A DNA stretch of 64,000 bases, taken from contig JANFOE010000583.1 of NCBI GenBank assembly GCA_025667525.1, forward strand, positions 558,001-622,000. Direction: 5' to 3'. Position numbers and translations under genes: made by a program. Numbering within the stretch: position 1 is the first letter of the stretch; each line of letters opens with the position of its first letter. Shown piece after piece: positions 22,671-33,908 of this stretch. The DNA comes from Glebionis coronaria. Its lineage: Eukaryota; Streptophyta; Magnoliopsida; Asterales; Asteraceae. The notes below the pieces were generated by a model that worked only from the letters and a program-made list of their open reading frames with translations, had not been told where the DNA came from and searched no databases.

Positions 22671-25600
22671 TTAAGAACTAGAAGGAATCTTACAAATCTT
22701 ATCATATTGGTAATAAACATGCCTAATCAAATCTTTGGCCACGTCACTTGAATAATCAATCTCCAGCTGTGTTGTCTTCATCTTCTCCAAAACTTCTTTG
22801 GACATGGGATACTGACCATCTACAAGAAGATACTCAGCAAACTTTGTAGAGCTCAAGTAGTACACACCAACAGCTGAATACAAACGCCATTGAAGACCAC
22901 TGATATCATCCTCAAGATCCTTCCAAACAGCAGGATCTTCTTCTCTTGGTCCACACATTCTCTTGAATGTTAACCAAAGTTTTATTCCATTGACTGAAGT
23001 AGGAGCTTCAGTCTCATACTTGGCCTCCAACAACCTCCAAAGGTCTACCAAGTCTTCTTTATCCACACTTGCAAAGAGAGACACAAGAGTAGTAAATGTG
23101 TGTACCTCTTTCCCATACCTGCCAATCTTCTAAAACCCACTTGCATCTTCTTCATAGCTTATGATAGGGTTTCTGGCATCAAGAGATAACACTTGTACCA
23201 TATCTGAAGCTTCCATGGGTGAGAGATTAATGCTCCTTCTTATAACAGCTTCACTGGGATTCAATTTATCCATATCTTTAGGGAACTCAAGTGGAACTCC
23301 CTTCTTCAAAGGCCTTGGAACAATCATTTCCTTCTGAATCTCCATCTCTTTTGCAAGTTCTTCTTTCCTTTCATCTGAAAGAAGTCTTAGAGTGTTCATT
23401 TCCTACACTTTTGCCCAAATGGGATAAGCCTTGTACTCCAATTCTTGAAAAGATAATCCCTGCAATTTCTTGAAGGTCCATCCGATACCATGACATCTGA
23501 GTAACATGTAGTAGAGCTCTCTTCTATCCCTCTTCAGCAGTGAGAAAACATTGCTAGCCTTGTGTTTCAGAATTACCTTGCAGTCATTTTGAACTCTTAG
23601 AAGAATCTCCAAACCCCAAATCTGGTCTGAAATTGTCAAATCTGGATTCTCCATAATCCTATTCTCCCAAGCATGGTACATCTGAACTACTTCTGGCATA
23701 TCAAAGTCTACTTGCAATTTCAACTCTCTAAGCTTCTCCCTTGCCAAGTCATCACCATATTCAAGTCTTTCTGGTTGTTCAATTATCATCACACTTGAAT
23801 ATGAACTTTCTTTATCACTTCCTTCTTGTTCCTCTGAAGTGACAACAAATGGTGATTCACCAACCTTCTTCATCTCTTGTTCCACAAGTTGTGCAGCCAA
23901 CCTTCTATCAAACTCTACATGTGCTGCATCCTTTGGAACTTCTACTTCTACCATGATTCCTTTACCCTTATCTAATGGATCAATGATGGGTAAGGATGAT
24001 GGTAATACCTGTGACGACACTTCTTTGATGATAGCTGATGACTAGAATACATCAACCATATCTACAGGTCTGTCAACGCTCAAATTACTTGTGTCAGCGC
24101 CCAAATTACTCTTGTCAGCGCTTGGTGTGTCAGCGTTCAAATTTTGCTTGTCAACGCCCAACTTACTTGTCTCAGCTTCTCTTGTAAATTTCTCCAACAT
24201 AGCTGTAAAAGACAAGTTTAAATTTGTAGGAGTTACCAGAGATCTATCAAAACCTGGTTGCTTCTTCAATTCAGTGAGGGCCTCAACAATACCCAAAGAT
24301 TCTCCATCATGTAAGCCTTTATCACTCACATTAATCTGCTCATCCTACCCTTTGGAAGATTCCTCCATACCACGTCTAGTGCTAGCATTCTCCAAAATGA
24401 TAATCCTCTCCCTCAATTGCTTGAGTTCAAGGCCTTGTGTACTGACAATTTGTACCAAGTCTGCATTTTGCTTTTGCAAGCTAATGTAGACAGCCGTCAA
24501 TTCCATCAATGTGTATGGTTCCAGTCTGCCCTCCTCTAAAATGGGTATTTGACCTCCCAAAGTAGAGTCATGGGGCATGGATGAGGTCTTAAAGATGTTA
24601 GGACTGTCTTGGCCTGCATCTAAGCCAGAACCAATAGTCCCAGCCTCATCCATAGCACCAACCACACTTGTGGTGATAGTTCTCTATGCTACATGGCTAG
24701 GACCACTAGAGGAGAACACTCCAGTAGTCCTTTGGCGTTTTTGTAACATATATTGAGGTGGGGTAGAAGATGATGTGGATTGGAAGGTTAAGGGGTGTTT
24801 GGGTCTGTGAAGGAAAGGTGTCAACGTCTGGATTACTTGTGTCAACGCCAACATTTAAGGTGTCAGTGTTGAAGGGTTCTTGGTTAATTTCCATGTGTTG
24901 AGGTGAAGGCAAAGGTTCTGGTATTGGGTCAAGTTGTGGTTGTGGGTCTGGTTGGGGTTGTGCTGCTGCAATAACAGCAAGCATAGCTGGGGTGAGGGGT
25001 AATTCACGGTTAGGGGGTGAATTCATCTTGGTAAAAATAGCTTTCTTTTGCATAGGGATCTCATAAAAATCATCATGATACCTTGTGTAGTAATTTTGCA
25101 CATCAAAAACCATTTGCAAAAATCTGGGATAAGCCAAAGTCATCTTATTCCCTTTGTTTATACAAATGCCATCAAAAATCATTTTGAAATAATTAAACTT
25201 TTACCCATTTGCAATGCACACAATTGCACTAGCAATTGATCTATTAATTTCATTGTGTGCAGTACATTTGGGACTCAAACATTGTAGGACGACATGTATG
25301 AGGTACTTCCAGGCTGGGGGAAACTCTTGTTTATGATATTTGTTTAAAGTGCCCTCATCAGGGAAAGGATATCCAAAGCCGAAAGTCCTTGTTCTATTTC
25401 ATGAATGGGGAGGGTGGTTATACCATCTGCATCATCAAGATGCAAAGCCTGGCGGACCAAGGCTTCAGTAACCACCCATGTACGCCCATGAACAATAGAT
25501 GATAATGTAGTCACATTATTGATTGTTGAGGAACTAACAGTGTTCCAAAACTGTTTAATATGTGTGACAGAGATGAGAGGAGCATGAGAAAGAGCATACC

Positions 25601-25739
25601 TAATAGGAGATGCATTCAAATACGCCACCATCTGGGTGTATTGTGGAAACAGAGTATCATCAGCGTCCAAATATGCAATCATGTTGTGTTGACTCCTGAA
25701 TCCCAATACCAAGTCACTTGGTTTAAACTTTGGTGCCAT
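22671..25739 (-). pseudogene. Additional ORF (envelope position) of the nested copia, broken by stops
   Basis: Seven consecutive open pieces starting at an ATG at 25739 encode about 1,000 residues of no known enzymatic family. All but 24706-25182 are in the same frame, and five in-frame breaks are TAG. The front has MIAYLDADD, FPQYTQMVAYL, IRYALSHAPLI and IKQFWNTVSS. The second piece has MIFDGICINK and YPRFLQMVF. The middle has a Pro/Gln-rich stretch, then GADTSNLSVD-type repeats, then acidic and coiled-coil-like segments. From memory, similar proteins are common in Asteraceae repeat annotations, some labelled synaptobrevin/longin-like, without proven role. I see no signal peptide, membrane segment or fusion motif that would support an envelope protein. 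The stop at 22671 lies just upstream of the PPT. Confidence 0.8.
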
Positions 25740-26935
25740 TGTTGAAGAAAGCTGTTTGTGAATGATTTAGAAAGATGAATTATAGGAGAAAATTGTTAGA
25801 CAAGAATATGAGGTACCCTGTTTAAAATAGGAGCCAAATATATAGAGATAGGCACATGTGAATGGTCAAAAATTAGGCAACTATTTTCAAAATATAATGA
25901 TGAAAATATTGAAAAGAAAATAAGTTATCCTTGTGCATTAATTAAAAGTTATCTGCTCCCAAAATTACGGCCCCAAAATTCGTCAAAAATAACAATTGGG
26001 TAGGTCCCAATGAGTGTCAACGGTCAAAATAACCCATCAACGCCCAACGGCTATATTCTTGTCAATGTTTGCCAAAGCCATGTCAGCGTCTAAATTGGTC
26101 ATAACAACGCTTGGAAAAATAGTTGTCAGCGTCCAAAAATAAAAGTAATAAAAATGAAAAAGGACCTTAACAAAGTAATTTATCCTAGTGAAGATAACCT
26201 ATAAATTGATAATTATTATAGGGCGGCAAGCACTGTCAAGTTATGCACACTTCCTTATGCAAGATAGACATAACAGTCCTCTAGTGTCCCTTGTTAACCA
26301 AAATTCTTAACAATTAAGTTACCTCATAAAATTCCTTGTAACTCCCAGGTAAAACCCATTATAAATCATTCCCAAGTCTCCCAAGAGACCACAACTAATT
26401 CTAGGCCAAAAATGTTTTGGCAGCATGCATAGTATATCAACTTTGCATGCTACAGTGCCTCATGATTTAGTAAACTAACTCATACTCACATGTGGACACA
26501 ATCTAGAATTATGATAAGAGTATTATAAGAATACCCAAAAGTCCTAAAGGTTCCTAAAACCTCCCCTTAAACTGTGATACATATGTTGCCCAAAAATATG
26601 CATGAACATAAAAATTTATGTCAAGATAGGAATATAAATATTCCAACCATCATCCATAAATGAAAACATGCTCAAATGATTCTCCAAGGATACATAAGCA
26701 AATCTGTATCCAATGGTACAATGCTAACACCACCTGCACACTTAGATCAAAAATCACAAAACTAACATTGTTGCTGACAACGTCACGATAACACTTGTCA
26801 GCGTTAAGGTTACCTTTGTCAGCGTTAGAAAAATATAGTGGAAAATCTTACTTCAAAAAGACCAATAACAATGCATTATCCTGTACATACTTTTACAATA
26901 AGACCCCAAAACACATATTATGTGAGATTGATCAT
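25740..26935 (-). other. Non-coding spacer between RNase H and the additional ORF
   Basis: About 1.2 kb with no credible frame. It contains nine variants of the TGTCARCGYT decamer (six at 26015-26135, three at 26775-26830). On the minus strand it lies upstream of the additional ORF and could hold a promoter or splice acceptor for it; no decisive signal was seen. Confidence 0.6.
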
Positions 26936-27727
26936 TCAAATACTTGTTACCAAGTATTGAAATCTTCCAGCATCAAAAGGTTTAGTTAATAAATCAGACA
27001 CATTTTCTTCTGTGTCAACCCTATCTGGTTGTATTAAACCCTTTTCAAAACAATCCCTTATAAAATGATGTCTAATTTCTATGTGTTTTGTTTTAGAATG
27101 ATGTACAAGATTTTTAATAATGCATAAAGTGCTGTTATTGTCAACAAAAATCTTGGTATGCATGAAATTATACCCATAATCCAACAGCTGGTTCTGAATC
27201 CATAGGACTTGTCCACAACAAGCAGCTGCAGCTACATACTCTGCTTCAGTTGTAGAATTGGCCACCACTGTTTGTTTCTTGCATTGCCAAGATATCAACC
27301 TACTCCCAAGAAACTGACATCCAGCAGTTGTGGATTTTCTATCAAATTTATCACCACCATAGTTACTGTCTGAATATGCAATAAGCTCCAATGGTGAATC
27401 TTTTGGATACCATAATCCGAGATCTGGATAACATCTGAGATACCTAAAGATTCTCTTGACAACATAAAGGTGACACTCTTTGGGAGTCACTTGATGGCGT
27501 GCACATGCACACACAACAAACTTAATATCAGGTCTTGAGGCTGTGAGATACATCAATGAACCAATCATTGATCTATAGTGCCTGAAATCCACATCTTTTC
27601 CATCTCCAACTTTTCCCCAAGGGTGTTCTCTATCCATAGGAGTAGTAGCCCTCTTTTCGTGTGGAGAAAAGCCAAAATTCTTCAAGATCTCTGCTACATA
27701 CTTATCCTGAGAGATGAAGATACCATC
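26936..27727 (-). pseudogene. Nested copia RT C-terminus and RNase H
   Basis: The 249-codon frame 26936-27685 begins shortly after a TAA at 27728 that splits it from RT in the same frame; the intervening codons read DGIFISQDKYVAEIL. It shows SRPDIKF, then the RNase H acidic residues in AYSDSNYGG, TEAEY, VDNNST and VSDLLTK. It degrades the RNA strand during cDNA synthesis. Apart from the upstream stop the domain looks intact. Confidence 0.92.
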
Positions 27728-28918
27728 TTATTTCTGCTGAACTTGTAACCCTAGAAAGAAGTTCATCTCCCCCATTGCACTCATCTTGAATTTGTCTGTC
27801 ATAAGCTTGGAAAAGTCTTCACTCATCTTTGGATTTGTAGAACCAAAGATGATATCATCAACATAAACCTGAACAAGTAAGACATACTTATCATCCTTCT
27901 TTGTAAATAATGTCTGGTCTATGGTGCCCCTTTTGAATCCATTTTCCACCAGATAAGTGGACAATGTACCATACCATGCTCTTGGGGCTTGATGAAGTCC
28001 ATACATAGCTTTCTTGACTCTATACACCTTGTCTGGATGTTCTGGATCTTCAAAACCAGGAGGCTGCATAACATACACCTCCTCAACAATTGTACCATAC
28101 AGAAAAGCACTCTTCACATCCATTTGATAGACAGTGAAGCCCATGCAGGAAGCATAGGCTAGAAATATCCTTATAGCCTCAATCCTTGCAACTGGTGCAA
28201 AGACCTCCTCATAGTCTATCCCTTCCTCTTGTGTATATCCTTGAGCCACTAAACGTGCCTTGTTTCTGACCACAATGCCTCTTTCATCTTTCTTGTTTCT
28301 AAGAACCCATCTTGTCCCAATAGGTCTGACATATCTGGGACAATCAACCAGCTCCCAAACATCCTGAATAGCAAATTGGTGAAGCTCATCCTGCATTGCT
28401 TCCACCCAACTTGGTTCTTTGAGAGCATCAAAAATCTTCTTGGGTTCCTGTTGTGACAGAAAACAGGCAAACAAACATGCTTGAACAAGAGGGGTATCAA
28501 CCTTCTTGTGTATATTGGCAATAAATCCTCCAAGACTCTGATGAGATCTTCTAGTCTGAACAGGAGACATGACATCTCTAATAATTTGAGAAGTGGGGTG
28601 ATTCTTCATTGTAGAAGTAAGAACTCCTCCCTCAAAAAGTCTGTTGTCTTCAATCTCATCCTCCAAGTTGCCAATATCTTCTTCAGACTCTCTTCCATCA
28701 ATATTTGTATGAACCTCTTCATTTCTGCTTGAAGGTTCACCTTGTTCAAAATTGGAAGAGAAAATATGCTCAAAAGAGTTGTCAACGCCTGAACCAAGGT
28801 TGTCAGCGTTTGTGCCATCAACGCCTGAAATGGTGTTATCAACGTTTGAGCCATCAACGCCTGAATTTGTCCTGTCAGCGCCAGATTTTCCTTTGTTAGC
28901 GCCTGAAGGACCATGCAT
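27728..28918 (-). pseudogene. Nested copia reverse transcriptase
   Basis: The 396-codon frame starts with a low-complexity linker (residues 1-50) of repeated GAD, GVD and NAD triplets, which are the TGTCARCGYT decamer in translation. It continues with [20 protein letters not shown] and QMDVKSAFL (catalytic D267) and the YVDD box at 352-355. It is in frame with protease-integrase upstream (one TAA at 28937 between them) and with RNase H downstream (TAA at 27728). It would copy element RNA into DNA in virus-like particles. Confidence 0.94.
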
Positions 28919-28936
28919 GTTGTTAACTGGTGATAC

Positions 28937-30553
28937 TTAGGGACCACCATTTTCCTTTCCAGCAGCAGCAGCAAAAACATCTGTCCATATGGGAATAGTG
29001 ACATACTCAGATATGGGAGATGTCTTATCTGCTTGTGATCCAACCTCTTTAGTAACCTGTGTACCTGAAACATCAACAACTGGTTCTTCCATAACATTTG
29101 AAGTTACCTTCACAATGTCTGGATTAGTAACACGCATATAATGCAAAGTCTTAGATAGAGGTTCCAAGTCAAACAACCAATTTGGACCACTTTCAGGATC
29201 ACTAGGTTTACTCTCTAAAAACCTAACATGTACTTTTTCAAGTATATGTTTTTCCTTCTTAAGGTAAACCCTATATCCTTTGCTCTGCAATGAATAACCC
29301 ATGAAGTAGCCTTCATCACCTTTAGCACTAAATCTACCTAAGGCATTACTAGTATCTAGTACAACTACATGACAACCAAAAGGTTTAAGAAAACCAATAT
29401 TAGGTTTCCTTCCCCAAAGTAACTCATAAGGTGCTTTGTTATGTATCTTGTTAACCAATGCTCTATTCTGAACATAACAAGCTGTATTCACAGCCTCAGC
29501 CCAAAAAGCTATAGGAAAGTGAGCATCAGCCAACATAGTCCTAGATGCTTCAATTAGGGTTCTATTCTTTCTCTCAGCAACCCCATTTTGCTGTGGGGTT
29601 CTGGCAATACTAAACTGCCTAGTAATCCCTTTCTTGGCACAAAAATCATCCAACAGTTTATTTCTAAACTCACCACCATTATTACTTCTAAGCATTTTAA
29701 CTTCATTACCAGTTTTCTTCTCAATCTGAGTAATAAAGCTAATTAAAGTATCAGTAGTGTCACTTTTTATAGCTAAAAAGAAAGTCCAAGTAATCCTAGA
29801 AAAGTCATCTGTGATGACAAAGCAGTATGATTTACCATTCAAGCTTTCTATATTAGTTGGAACAAATAGGTCCATATGCAGCAAGTGAAGTGGTTTAGAA
29901 CTAGAGTGCACCTGTTTAGACTTAAATGAGACCTTGTGATGTTTGCCTTTAAGGCATGCAACACAAGAGTGGTCATTGTGGAATGCCTTTTCAGGCAAAC
30001 CATCAACCAAGCCAAGTCTCACAAGCCTGTTTATATTTTTAAAGTTAATGTGCCCTAGTCTCCTGTGCCATAGATTACTCTCATCAACTGAAGATTTAGC
30101 ATAAAAACATGACATATTATTATTCATCCTAATACCATTAAGATTTACATTATAAATATCCTTATGCCTAGGTGTTCTATAGTCAATATATTTCTCATCT
30201 GGCATTTTAAAATCCTTGCTCAACACCAAGCATTCAGTATCAGTAAAAAGAACCTTATTTTTGTTATCACAAACTTGTGATACACTGAAAAGATTATAAT
30301 CAAGTTCTTTTACCAGAAACACGTTTTCAAAACGCAAGTTTTTGGTGAGAAGAGTTCCTTTGCCTGTGATAGTTCCATATCCGCCTCCAAAGTAAACTTT
30401 ATCACCATCCTTAATGGGAGTAAAGTTTGTAAGATAGTCTTCCTTCCCAGTCATGTGCCTAGAGCATCCACTATCCCAATAGCCATAATCATTCACCTGT
30501 TTTTGAATGCCCTGCACATAAAGAAAACAAATTAGTTTTCTTTGGGAACCCAA
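28937..30553 (-). pseudogene. Nested copia protease and integrase
   Basis: The 538-codon frame has the aspartic protease motif DSG at residues 27-29 in GYWDSGCSRHMTG. The integrase zinc site is H163, H168, C197, C200. The catalytic triad is D228 (LLHMD), then N291 where Asp is required (RSNNGGEF; the host copy has RSDNGGEF), then E327 (VAERKN). The Asp to Asn change should abolish integrase activity of this copy. The frame starts in a 22-base overlap with the gag frame at a -1 offset. It ends at a TAA that looks like a mutated Gln codon. Confidence 0.93.
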
Positions 30554-33297
30554 GCCTGAGCAGACTTGGATTCATCTGGTTGTTCAACAAGAACAGACTT
30601 AGTTCTCATAACAACCCCTTGTTCATCCCTTTTTGGATGAAACACCCAGTTAACCCCAATTGGTTTTGTGATGACCTTTGAAATATAATTAAATCTGTTG
30701 CAGGTCATAGAACTCCCATTAGAATTAGGGTTTTGATCTTGCTTAGGTCTCCATGTCAAGCTAGAAGAAGATTTAGTCCTTTTTCCCTGTGGTTGCAAAT
30801 ATTTAGGTCTGGTAACGTTTCTGTCAGCGTTGGATTTGGTCTTGTCAACGCTGAATTTACCCTTATCAGCGTTGAACCTAGGGTTTGATACAGGAACCCA
30901 TTGCCTATTAGACCATGTATTGGTCTTCTGAAAAGGTCTTTGTCCATGAGTGTTAGACCCTTTGGTAAAGAATGGGGTTGGTCTAACAACTTGTGGACTT
31001 TGCTCCACAAAAGTTTTGGGTCTGACAGTGTTTGACCTTTTGTCAGCGTTGACCTTGGAAGCGTTGACACACTTATAAGCTAAATGTGAAAAGCTACCAC
31101 AAGTGTAACAGGCTTTTCTAGACACAACTCTAGGTCTAGAAGAAAAGAAACCTGTTCCATTATCACTAACTTGGCTTTTTGGTGACCTAGTATTTCTATA
31201 CATTTCTGCATACTTAATGCTAGGTTTCTTAACAGTGTTTGAGCCAAGGTCAACAGTCTTGCCAGTGATTGGGTTTGTTACTTTGATAGGGGTCGACTCA
31301 TTTGGACTATCACAAAGCATGCCACCTTGACAAACAAGGTAGGGTTGGCTTTCTTCCATTCATTCAAGTCAGTCAACTTTTGCCTATATTCCTCAACTGG
31401 GGTAAGGACTCTTGGTGGAGGAATAAATTCCTCTTCTTGGACTTCTGGTAAACCCGTCCAAGATAAGTCCTTTCTTTGGACACCATAGAAGTCCCCAGCT
31501 GGTGGTGGAACAACAGAATACTCTTTCATCCCAATCCCAGTCATGTCCCTAGAATCCCTCTGTTTACTAACACATTCTCCTAGGGTTTGTGAGGCCTTAT
31601 CAAATCTCTGAATTATAAGGTCTACTTTATCCTTATTCTTGATAGCCTCATCTAACTTAGCCTGTAATTCAACATTGACCCTTTCCATGATGTTTCTAAT
31701 ATCATTACTAGCATTTAAATCATGTTTTAAGATATTTATTTTATCTTTTAGGTCAAGCTCCATTTTCTTATACTCAGAAACTGTCTTTTCAGTTTGAGTG
31801 AGAGCAATTTGATAGTTAGACAACTTGCATCTCTCAGTACTCACATCTCCTAACAATCTTAAAACCTCTTTGTTAAGTTTTTCAGTATTTAAACGACGAC
31901 CCTTACTACAATAAGCATCATCATATACCTCATTGTCTGATGAAGATGAGGAGTGTGCCATGAGAGCATATTGAACATGCTCTTCTTCTTCAATCTCAGA
32001 AACCAAAGCTTTATCCTCTTCCCCATCCTTAGCCAAATAGCTCCAGTCCCATCCAATACCATCAATTTCTTGCACTGCCACCATGGCCTTAGGATCCTGA
32101 GCCTTAACAATTTGACTTGAGGGTTTTCCAGCATCAGATCTTCTTGGAGATCTACATTCTCTCATAAAGTACCCCATACGATGACAATTGTAGCACTCAA
32201 CCTTGGATTTATCAAATCTAGTAGTGTCCTTTGCATTAAAGGTCATCTTCTTCTTGAACCTTCTATTCCATCTGTTTGCTCTTATACTTGCAAGAGCCAT
32301 ATTCTACTTTATATCCATCTCCTCTAAGTGCTCATCACTTATTTGCTCAAGGTCTTCATATGTAATCACTGAACCATTGGGCAATGAAGCAATGTATGCA
32401 CACACAGTATCCAGATCCAAACCAGCAGGCTTAACTCTTGGTGAGTCAATTTTGTATGTGTCAGCGTCTGAATGTGAGGCGTTGACAGGATATGATCCAG
32501 CATTGACACATGTTGATCCAGTAACTGGGTGCATGTATAAATCCTTCTGATCAAATTGACCTTCACTATGTGAGAAGAAGGCCATGTTACTATTGGTAGA
32601 CTTACTTCCATGCTCCAAAAGAGTTTCATTCTCCAACAGCCTCAGTTTGTTGTAGATATCATCAAAAGTAGAACTTTTGTGAGTGTTATTGGCAATTATA
32701 GATCTTTCCTCAATCTTCCATGCATCACCAAGGCTTTTAAGAAAAGTGGCAATAATGTCAACATCACCAATTACTGTCCCTATGAAGGACAACTTGCTTG
32801 TAATGTCAAGCATTATGCTTCTCACACTGCTAAGCTTCTCATTAGGTTGAGCCTTAAAAACAGCATACTCATGCAAGAGTTGCTTCTTCTTTTGTTCCTT
32901 AGTATCAACATTACCACCATAGGCAACTTCAAGGGCTGCCCAAAGGTCTTTTGCAGACTCATAACCTCTGTATTTGTGCTGATTTTCTTGTCCCAAAGAA
33001 AGTTTCAGAATGCTTAGGGTTTTCATATCAACCCTTTTCTTTGCTACCATCGTCAGGTTTTTCTTTCTTATCTTCTTAAGAACATCCTTGAACAACTGAT
33101 CTTGTAGCAATGGCATCTGCAATATTTTGAACTTTATTGAATGTGTTTCCATATTCAATAATCTCCCAGAGAGTGTAGTCATGGATTTGCAGATATTGCT
33201 CAAAGTTGAACTTCCACAGCTCAAAATTGTTTGCATTTAACATGGGAATCTTGATGTTGTGGTTTGAGGAGGAGGAGGTTACTTCTGGAGTGGACAT
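30532..33297 (-). pseudogene. gag: Nested copia gag, broken by frameshifts and one stop
   Basis: It starts at the ATG at 33297 (MSTPEVTSSSS) with the copia gag block NFELWKFNFEQYLQIHDYTLW. It then shifts frame near 33100 into 32304-33236 (capsid-like UBN2-type region with KDLWAALEVAYGG). A TAG at 32304 replaces a Trp present in the host copy. Next, 31278-32300 carries the first zinc knuckle CYNCHRMGYFMREC, where the required His is Tyr, followed by a coiled-coil-like Lys/Glu segment. A 1-base deletion leads to 30532-31359 with the second, intact knuckle CYTCGSFSHLAYKC. The protein ends AWVPKEN at 30532, overlapping pol. Confidence 0.9.
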
Positions 33298-33377
33298 GAT
33301 GTTTGTAGGGTTTTGTGAAAATTAGGGTTTTGGTGATTTTAGGGTTCTTGTGTTCTTTTAGATCAAAGTTTCTCAAC

Positions 33378-33391
33378 AAGCTCTGATACCA
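33378..33391 (-). promoter_or_regulatory. Primer-binding site (tRNA-iMet type) of the nested copia
   Basis: The minus strand reads TGGTATCAGAGCTTG two bases after the 5' LTR end, complementary to initiator tRNA-Met. Confidence 0.95.
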
Positions 33392-33393
33392 CT

Positions 33394-33908
33394 TGTTGAT
33401 CCCAAACATAGATCGATTTAGCTTGTGTAAACAAGATTAGATCAAGTTATACACGTAGAGAAACTTTGTTTATGTATAAAGTAATTCAAGTGTTATGCGA
33501 AATTAACACTTAAACAAGAACACACAAAGATGTAAAACAAACTTTCACTTGATTGATAATAACGCACTTGCTTACAATGAAAGTGTTTAACGTATTAAAA
33601 CTTATAATGAAACATAACCTAAAGGTCTTCTTTTATAGACATAAGACGCCTTGTACAAGAGTCTACGTATCAACTATTCTAGGTAAAGATAATTATAGAA
33701 AATACAATGTTGATCCTATCTTTACTAGAAACAAACTAGAAACATAATACGCGTAGACCATATCTTTCTATCAGTGTTTGTCTTCACCCTATCAATGCTT
33801 GACTTCTTCCTGTCAACGCTTGATCTGTCAGCATTTGTTTTCTTCTTATCAACGCTTGTTTTCCTCTTGTCAGCGCTCAAGTGGACTGGCTACATTTTAT
33901 TCCCAACA
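33394..33908 (-). mobile_element. 5' LTR of the nested copia
   Basis: 515 bp, colinear with 22104-22618, about 13 differences by eye and no indel. TATA-like CTATAAAAGA lies on the minus strand at 33631-33639. It carries the same six decamer variants on its U3 side. Confidence 0.96.

Larger units (their letters stand above)
22104..33908 (-). mobile_element. Nested full-length Ty1/copia element with an additional 3' ORF (11.8 kb)
   Basis: Two 515-bp LTRs with TG...CA ends differ by about 13 bases by eye (roughly 2.5 per cent). Adjacent are an iMet-type primer site, a PPT and a 5-bp TSD atcaa. Minus-strand order is gag, protease, integrase, RT, RNase H (copia order), a 1.2 kb spacer, an additional ORF and the PPT. 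It inserted into gag of an older member of the same family. The size, the ORF in envelope position and the primer site recall Sirevirus (SIRE/Maximus) elements, but I cannot confirm the lineage. It carries stops and frameshifts, so it is not autonomous now. Confidence 0.96.
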
